NCBI GenBank assembly: GCA_910588135.1
Contig: CAJUOT010000077.1
Coordinates: 1-8,734 of the forward strand
Length of the DNA stretch: 8,734 nt
Reading direction: 5' to 3'
Source of the DNA: an uncultured Oscillospiraceae bacterium
GTDB lineage: Bacteria > Bacillota > Clostridia > Oscillospirales > Oscillospiraceae
Part shown: positions 7,026 through 8,734 of the stretch, piece after piece
How positions within the stretch are numbered: the first letter of the stretch is position 1
Layout: every line of letters begins with the position of its first letter
Notes under the pieces: model-generated
Databases searched by the model: none
Seen by the model: the letters and a program-made list of their open reading frames with translations, nothing else
What the model was told of the DNA's origin: nothing
Position numbers and translations under genes: made by a program

Positions 7026-7702
7026 TGGGCGCCTCCCTGGAACCGGTAGCCCTCCCCCCAGACCGTGAGGATGTATTCGGGGTTGCCCGCGTCCCGCTCA
7101 ATGGCCTCCCGTATTTTGTGGATGTGTACGTTCAAGGTGCCGTCCCCGGTGAATTTGTCCTCCCAGACCTTTTCAAACAGCTCCTGCTTTGAGATCATCC
7201 GCCCCTGGTTTTGAATCAGATAGGCCAGCAGTTTGAACTCCAGCGCCGTCAGCTTAACCGGGCTCCCGCCGGCCATCGCCTGCCGCGCGTTGAAATCCAC
7301 GCTCAGCCACCCGTCGGAATAGGACGCGCCGCCCTGTTTCCCACAGCGCTTCAGCACCGCCTTCACTTTGGCCAGCAGGACGCTGAGGGAGTACGGCTTC
7401 TGGATATAGTCGTCCCCGCCGATGCTCAGGGCGGCGACTTGGTCGTCGTCGCTGGTTCGGGCGGAAATGAACAGGATGGGGATCTCTGTGGCCACCCGAA
7501 GCTCTTTGCACAACGCAAACCCGCTGCCGTCGCCCAGGTTGATGTCCAGCAGAAGCAGTCGCGCCGAATTCTCTCCGAAAAAGCTCCGGCAGTCCGAGGC
7601 GCTGTAGGCAACCGCGGTCTTGACGCCAAATAGGTTAAAATACTCCGCCGTACTGTCCGCCAGCAGCTTTTCGTCGTCTATAACGAGGCAGTCATAAGTC
7701 AT
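7022..7702 (-). CDS. OmpR/PhoB-family response regulator
   Basis: 226 residues from ATG 7702, preceded by GGAAGGAG at 7 bases. The receiver domain (about 1-118) has the acidic pair D9/D10, phosphoacceptor D53 in LLLLDINLGDGSG, the S80 switch residue in FISAR and K102 in IQKPY. The C-terminal winged helix (about 128-221) includes TALEFKLLAYLIQNQGR, the recognition-helix region GDGTLNVHIHKIREAIE, and the closing wing ILTVWGEGYRF. It is of normal length with all key residues present. It is the first gene of the minus-strand cassette, with a near-consensus promoter about 50 bases upstream (7751-7779). Likely targets are its own operon and the TTAAGG repeats ahead of the ATPase gene; the latter is an inference from position and phasing. 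Confidence 0.95.
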   Translation of the reverse strand: MTYDCLVIDDEKLLADSTAEYFNLFGVKTAVAYSASDCRSFFGENSARLLLLDINLGDGSGFALCKELRVATEIPILFISARTSDDDQVAALSIGGDDYIQKPYSLSVLLAKVKAVLKRCGKQGGASYSDGWLSVDFNARQAMAGGSPVKLTALEFKLLAYLIQNQGRMISKQELFEKVWEDKFTGDGTLNVHIHKIREAIERDAGNPEYILTVWGEGYRFQGGAQ

Positions 7703-7980
7703 ATCCCGGCTCCTTCCGGCTGTTCATCCATGCGTAATGATGGCTCAGAAATTTTACTACGTACTGAGGGAAATTTCAAGGGGAGGGTTCTCGCTCCTGG
7801 TGCCGGCTGTTGCCCTGGCAGCCGGGGCGGGTTCGTCTGGGCACAGGAGGTCATCGGCGAGATCACGTACAAAGAACCCGGTGCATTGGCCTGATTTTCT
7901 GTCGCATCGCGGCGTTTCATGGTATCTTTAACGGGGAAGATCATTTCTTCCACTACAAAACCAAGAGAGGATTTATTGCC
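7703..7980. other. Divergent intergenic region between the regulator operon and the basic-repeat gene
   Basis: 278 bases separate two divergently transcribed units. It contains the minus-strand promoter at 7751-7779 and a 7-bp inverted repeat, CCGGCTG/CAGCCGG at 7803-7809 and 7819-7825, with no T-tract on either side. A weak TATCTT at about 7922-7927 could be the -10 box for the plus-strand gene, but no acceptable -35 box was seen. Frames reading through this stretch on either strand lack credible starts. Confidence 0.45.
7751..7779 (-). promoter_or_regulatory. Sigma-70/SigA-type promoter of the regulator-kinase-transporter operon
   Basis: On the minus strand TTGAAA (7779-7774) and TAAAAT (7756-7751) are separated by exactly 17 bases, close to the TTGACA-17-TATAAT consensus. 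Transcription would begin near 7744, giving a leader of roughly 40 bases before the regulator ATG at 7702. No TTAAGG repeat was found around it, which suggests basal expression of the regulator and kinase. Confidence 0.7.
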
Positions 7981-8634
7981 ATGAAACGAAAAGAACTCAC
8001 CCCAGAACAGCTCGAGCGCCGGCGGCTCCGGGCACAGAAATACTATCAGGAGCACCGTGAACAGATTTTGGCCCACAACCGGGAGTACTACCGGCAGAAG
8101 GGGCGTGCGTGGCACGCCGAGCGCATTCGGAAGTACCGCCACGCAAACCATGAGGCATATCTCGCAAAACGCCGAGAGTATCGCGCCAATCACCTGGAGT
8201 ACTTCCGCCAGATGGATCAGAAGTACCGCCAGCGGCACCGTGTATCTATCAGCCGGAAAACCATCGGCGAATACTGCTACCGCGCCATAGAGAAAATCCA
8301 AAAAAAGTGCCCAAAGAAGGTGGATAAGCTCTTGCAGCGATACCCTTTTGAGGGGTTTGCGTCGCAGCGCCTGCGTAGGCAGCTGCGGTATTTTCATATC
8401 TACCCGTCCCAGGCACGGTATGACGACTGCTATGACGCAGGTATGATGGCATATCTGTATACGATCCACCGCTGCGCCTACATGGGTTATTCTTATGTGG
8501 AGGCTTATATGACCAAGCTTATCCGCATCTACCTGATCTGCGCGGCCATCGTCTTCCCGGATGCGCAGAACCTGTGCAGAGAAAACAATCTGCGGGAGTT
8601 GAATTTGGATCGGCTCCCCTATGTGCAGATTTGA
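7981..8634 (+). CDS. Hypothetical basic protein with exact 15-residue tyrosine repeats
   Basis: 217 residues from ATG 7981, preceded by AGAGAGGA about 9 bases upstream. The frame is open further upstream, but those codons look non-coding. The N-terminal 90 residues are extremely rich in Arg, Lys, Gln, His and Tyr, with tyrosines at 22, 37, 52, 67 and 82, exactly 15 apart. Four of these begin Y-R; the first begins Y-Q. Extra tyrosines at 36, 60 and 74 fall near the half-repeat. The segment is probably a long basic helix or helical-repeat array suited to nucleic acid binding. From about residue 95 the character changes to a compact domain with many aromatic residues and cysteines (RYDDCYDAGMMAYLYTIHRC, then AYMTKLIRIYLICAAIVFPDA). 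I do not recognise the family. It is divergent from the cassette and probably co-transcribed with the gene at 8649. An association with a mobile element is likely but not shown. Confidence 0.82.
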   Translation: MKRKELTPEQLERRRLRAQKYYQEHREQILAHNREYYRQKGRAWHAERIRKYRHANHEAYLAKRREYRANHLEYFRQMDQKYRQRHRVSISRKTIGEYCYRAIEKIQKKCPKKVDKLLQRYPFEGFASQRLRRQLRYFHIYPSQARYDDCYDAGMMAYLYTIHRCAYMGYSYVEAYMTKLIRIYLICAAIVFPDAQNLCRENNLRELNLDRLPYVQI

Positions 8635-8648
8635 GGGAGGATCATTTG

Positions 8649-8734
8649 ATGATTGCAATTGAAGCCGCCGGTATGTTCGCAAATCCTCGCCACCTGTGCC
8701 ATGTTCATCAAATGTTTCTAAACGCCATAGCCCT
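8649..8734 (+). CDS. Start of an unidentified gene, cut by the window end
   Basis: ATG 8649 follows a good GGGAGG ribosome binding site at 8635-8640 (8 bases spacing) and lies 14 bases after the TGA of the preceding gene, so the two are likely one operon. Twenty-eight codons are visible (beginning MIAIEAAGMFANPRHLCHV) and the frame is still open at the end of the window. This is too short to assign a family. Confidence 0.6.
   Translation, partial: MIAIEAAGMFANPRHLCHVHQMFLNAIA

Noticed and set aside
7803..7825. 7-bp inverted repeat CCGGCTG/CAGCCGG as a terminator
   Set aside because: No T-tract on either side; short stem in GC-rich DNA could be chance.
7699..8682. 327-codon minus-strand frame covering 7981-8634
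   Set aside because: Its longest-frame status is due to composition. The plus-strand gene has a ribosome binding site, the regular tyrosine repeat and a closely following gene with its own good site. The minus frame would also run across the cassette promoter.

Overview
The window reads as a chromosomal or accessory segment of a Gram-positive Clostridia-type bacterium (Oscillospirales-like is my guess). This rests on AGGAGG-type ribosome binding sites, a GC-rich OmpR-type regulator/kinase/ABC-transporter cassette, and a clostridial-style tyrosine recombinase fragment. Base composition changes abruptly. Positions 1 to about 1750 are visibly AT-rich; from about 1780 onward the DNA is GC-rich. 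The recombinase fragment lies just inside the GC-rich side, so the junction looks like the edge or scar of an integrated element.

Layout. (1) 1-1750, plus strand, AT-rich: a short reading frame (73-276) that runs out of frame into a second one (237-587), probably a broken or fused gene; then an intact 287-residue helical protein (677-1540) with a possible HEPN-like RNFQH motif; then a strong hairpin terminator (1711-1749). (2) 1856-2317, minus strand: the C-terminal catalytic half of a tyrosine recombinase, truncated at its N-terminus. (3) 2318-2579: no gene; short inverted repeats and a weak terminator candidate. (4) 2580-7702, minus strand: a complete four-gene cassette in the order response regulator, sensor kinase, ABC ATPase, FtsX-type permease. 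(5) 7703-7980: divergent intergenic region with a near-consensus promoter for the cassette. (6) 7981-8634, plus strand: an unrecognised, very basic protein with an exact 15-residue tyrosine periodicity; then the start of another plus-strand gene (8649 to window end).

How the genes work together. The cassette is a self-contained sense-and-respond transport module. The kinase has a true extracytoplasmic domain, the regulator is OmpR/PhoB-like, and the transporter is MacB/LolCDE-like with two large extracellular domains. Three TTAAGG repeats, phased 21 and 11 bp apart, sit immediately upstream of the ATPase gene. They are a good candidate for the regulator's binding site, which would let the transporter genes be induced separately from the basal promoter ahead of the regulator. 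Families of this arrangement commonly handle antimicrobial peptides or other envelope-active compounds, but the substrate cannot be read from the sequence.

No rRNA, tRNA, CRISPR array or complete insertion sequence was seen.
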